From positions 1 to 33,435 of the forward strand of contig CANJZQ010000027.1 of assembly GCA_947479535.1 (NCBI GenBank): a stretch of DNA of 33,435 bases, written 5' to 3'. This stretch comes from Oligoflexales bacterium. Lineage in GTDB: Bacteria; Bdellovibrionota_B; Oligoflexia; Oligoflexales; RGVZ01. The notes beneath the pieces were generated by a model that made no database searches, was not told the origin of the DNA, and was given only the letters and a program-made list of their open reading frames with translations. The position numbers and the translations under genes are program-made. Positions 31,707-33,435 of the stretch are shown piece after piece (within the stretch, counting starts at the first letter, position 1; each line of letters begins with the position of its first letter).

Positions 31707-33140
31707 TTGTTTAAAGAACTTCCATCGCTGATCTTTGGGAAGCGCTCGTCACTGCATAGGGTGACGCTCGGCTTCCACATGATATTCCTGCTGGCTTTTG
31801 GGGCAGCGGGATGTGGCAGTTCAGGCAGCTCGGAAAGCGATTCAACCGGCAGCAGCAGCGGTGCCCTTTACGGCTCAGACACAATCAGCGGATCGATCGC
31901 AGGCCAATCAGGCGGGCAGAGCCGCATGGCGGGTTGGGTGGTCGTTTTAACGGAGCGTGACACGGGAATTTCCCGGGTCGGCGAGGTCAACAGTTCCGGG
32001 ATTTTCACCATTTCTGGCGTGCGTCCCACCGTTCCGCACGGGCTCAACCTGCTGTCTCCCGATTATCTCGTTCGGGGGACGTTTGCAGTCGCATCCGAAA
32101 CGGCCGGCAAGGTTCAGACTTTTTTCACAATGACCAAATCAAATCTGCCGCGGCTCATCCACCGTGGCTACGTCGTGGCTCCGCAGTCGATGGACGGCAT
32201 TTCGCTGGCCACCAATACGGCATCCGATGCGGACGGTGACGGAGCCCCCGACGGCACGTCGAGTTTGGGGCTCATCGGACTCAGTTCGGTGGATTATGAT
32301 GGCGACGGGATTGTGAACGACCTCGACCCTGACATCGATGGCGATGGCTTGTTGAATGTTTTCGATTCGGACGATGATGCCGATGGCACATTGGACGTCG
32401 TTGATACCGATGCCAACGGCAATCTGGTAACTGATGTGGCGGAATCCTGCAGCGATCAGAATTTCAGAACCGGGATCGAATTCCTCGCGGCATCTATTGA
32501 GGTGCATCCGGCCACGAGCAAAACTTATTTGACCTTGGCCACTAAACTTCGCTCCGGCGTATTGCCTCTCAGCGTTCAAGTGCGCGGCCCTCTTGCCCTT
32601 CTCAACGGATCAGTGGTTGAAGCCAGCGGGACGATCCCCGAGGCGGCATGGGATAAAAGTCTGCTGGATGATGGGGCCAGCGAGGACGGATTTTCAGGTG
32701 ATTTGATTTACGCCAAAAAGATTTTGCTCGGCACGGGAAAGGTACCGCGTCCGTTCCAGAGTTTGTTTCTGCAACTCGGCTTTGGCACCACGGAATCGCC
32801 AGTGTTCGCGGAATATCCTTTTACGTTCCCTGACATTGATCTGGGGACATTGACCTTCACATGGAACGGCCCGACCCGCACGGTGGCCAAGGTTACGAGT
32901 TCAGATCCGTTCGGCGATCTCGCGGATTATTCGTGGTCGGTTTCGATCAGTAATTCAGATGGCATTAAAATTTACGAATCGCCATCAGTGGCGTCTGATG
33001 CGGAGTCCGTCGTCATTCCTGACAAGCTCTTGGACAGTGGAAGCACCTATACTTTCGAGGCGACCGCCCAGTTGCTGGACCGCATCCCAGGATATCCGGC
33101 CTTTATCGTCTATAGCGCAAGCCAGAGCATTACGTACTGA
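31707..33140 (+). CDS. Thrombospondin type 3-repeat lipoprotein
   Basis: A 477-residue predicted surface lipoprotein. With TTG 31707 as start, the signal peptide ends AAGC (Cys36); the only nearby ATG (31779) leaves 11 residues before the Cys and no basic n-region, so the longer start with AGAGGA 10 bases upstream is preferred. A Ser/Gly-rich linker follows. Residues about 174-245 hold calcium-binding DxDxDG repeats (DADGDGAPD, DYDGDGIVND, DIDGDGLLN, DDDADGTLD, DANGNLVTD), the thrombospondin type 3 pattern. The C-terminus (about 250-477) is beta-rich, with two fibronectin-like folds (LTFTWNGPTRTVAKVTS, YTFEATAQLLDRIPG). Such proteins typically sit on the outer surface as calcium-stabilised adhesins. 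The adjoining FliA-like promoter suggests envelope or motility-linked expression. Confidence 0.75.
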   Translation: MFKELPSLIFGKRSSLHRVTLGFHMIFLLAFGAAGCGSSGSSESDSTGSSSGALYGSDTISGSIAGQSGGQSRMAGWVVVLTERDTGISRVGEVNSSGIFTISGVRPTVPHGLNLLSPDYLVRGTFAVASETAGKVQTFFTMTKSNLPRLIHRGYVVAPQSMDGISLATNTASDADGDGAPDGTSSLGLIGLSSVDYDGDGIVNDLDPDIDGDGLLNVFDSDDDADGTLDVVDTDANGNLVTDVAESCSDQNFRTGIEFLAASIEVHPATSKTYLTLATKLRSGVLPLSVQVRGPLALLNGSVVEASGTIPEAAWDKSLLDDGASEDGFSGDLIYAKKILLGTGKVPRPFQSLFLQLGFGTTESPVFAEYPFTFPDIDLGTLTFTWNGPTRTVAKVTSSDPFGDLADYSWSVSISNSDGIKIYESPSVASDAESVVIPDKLLDSGSTYTFEATAQLLDRIPGYPAFIVYSASQSITY

Positions 33141-33148
33141 CTAAATCG

Positions 33149-33175
33149 TAAAGTTTTGCCGAATTATTCCGAATC
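33149..33175 (+). promoter_or_regulatory. FliA-like promoter before the terminal lipoprotein
   Basis: TAAAGTTT (33149-33156) matches the FliA -35 consensus perfectly. It is followed by 11 bases and TCCGAATC (33168-33175), in which CCGA is kept. Transcription would begin near 33182. Confidence 0.5.
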
Positions 33176-33236
33176 CTTAGGAGATTAAGGGGATCGTATT
33201 TCGACAAATCAGGACAAGATCAGGCAACGAAACGGG

Positions 33237-33435
33237 ATGATGGCGATATTGCTGTCATTTCCAATGTCATTTGCATTTCCGGGATGCGAAAAAGCCAAAG
33301 TCTCGGCAACTCTTGTTTCTGGCGGTACTCCCGAATTCGCAGTCGAAACCACCTTCAATTCCGATGACATCATTTTAAACAGATCCAGTATGGATGCGAC
33401 ACGGCAACTTGTCGTATTTACGCCAACTGAAAACA
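33237..33435 (+). CDS. Lipoprotein, partial (cut by right edge)
   Basis: Open from 33189 to the edge. From ATG 33237 the protein begins MMAILLSFPMSFAFPGCEKA, a lipobox at FPGC (Cys17) but without positive charges in the n-region, and there is no Shine-Dalgarno sequence near this ATG. An ATT codon at 33198 in the same frame has AAGGGG 5 bases upstream and would add a basic KIRQRNG segment. The mature start is beta-like (KVSATLVSGGTPEFAVETTFN). Only about 66 codons are visible, so no family is assigned. A FliA-like promoter is at 33149-33175. Confidence 0.55.
   Translation, partial: MMAILLSFPMSFAFPGCEKAKVSATLVSGGTPEFAVETTFNSDDIILNRSSMDATRQLVVFTPTEN

Overview
The window looks like a chromosomal segment of a free-living Gram-negative bacterium with a GC content that appears moderate (estimated by eye). 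It is densely packed, rich in predicted lipoproteins (at least eight lipobox signal peptides), and carries outer-membrane or periplasm-type genes (AsmA-like protein, SCO1/SenC, NagZ). My best guess is the Bdellovibrionota/Oligoflexia branch. The reasons are the style of the lipoproteins, an HNH-family N-terminal domain of a kind I associate with Bdellovibrio, FliA-like promoters in front of surface-protein genes, and a bacterial type A RNase P RNA. This placement is an inference from gene style and not from a marker phylogeny.

Layout. Positions 1-3057 (minus) hold the N-terminal 1019 codons of a giant lipoprotein made of about 95-99-residue bacterial Ig-like repeats; it runs off the left edge. 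An AsmA-like protein (minus) follows, divergent from an unrecognised gene and a GMP reductase/IMP dehydrogenase-family gene. Next come a transglutaminase-elicitor-like lipoprotein with a Pep-13-like motif, a SCO1/SenC copper protein and a multi-pass YfhO/GT-C-like membrane protein. Positions 12131-13334 contain two copies of an interspersed palindromic element around an HNH-family gene that lacks its HNH domain. A small lipoprotein, tRNA-Ala(UGC), a short hypothetical gene and a zinc-ribbon microprotein follow on the minus strand.

From 15102 the plus strand carries a tightly coupled run: an 812-aa lipoprotein, deoA (4-bp overlap), hpt (4-bp overlap) and a 7-TM protein. This suggests nucleoside phosphorolysis and purine-base salvage linked to an envelope protein. 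Two more lipoproteins (one with a GSMYPNG repeat tail), two small minus-strand proteins with a structured leader, an unknown/SRPBCC convergent pair and khpA-nagZ come next. nagZ ends inside a third copy of the palindromic element.

The right end has a long minus-strand cluster, in transcription order: RNHCP protein, RNase P RNA (own promoter visible), trmB, a small gene, ybeY, a CorC/HlyC-type CBS protein, an M14 peptidase and a class 3 lipase. Spacing is close, with 4-bp overlaps, so RNA-processing genes and secreted hydrolases may share transcripts. The plus strand then resumes with a thrombospondin type 3-repeat lipoprotein and the start of another lipoprotein cut by the right edge.

The signals most worth a second look are the FliA-like promoters placed before four separate surface lipoprotein genes, the Pep-13-like bacterial transglutaminase elicitor, the palindromic element that supplies stop codons and tandemly expands both of its arms, and the long outer complementary flanks of the RNase P RNA. 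I saw no CRISPR array, no transposase and no obvious phage genes.
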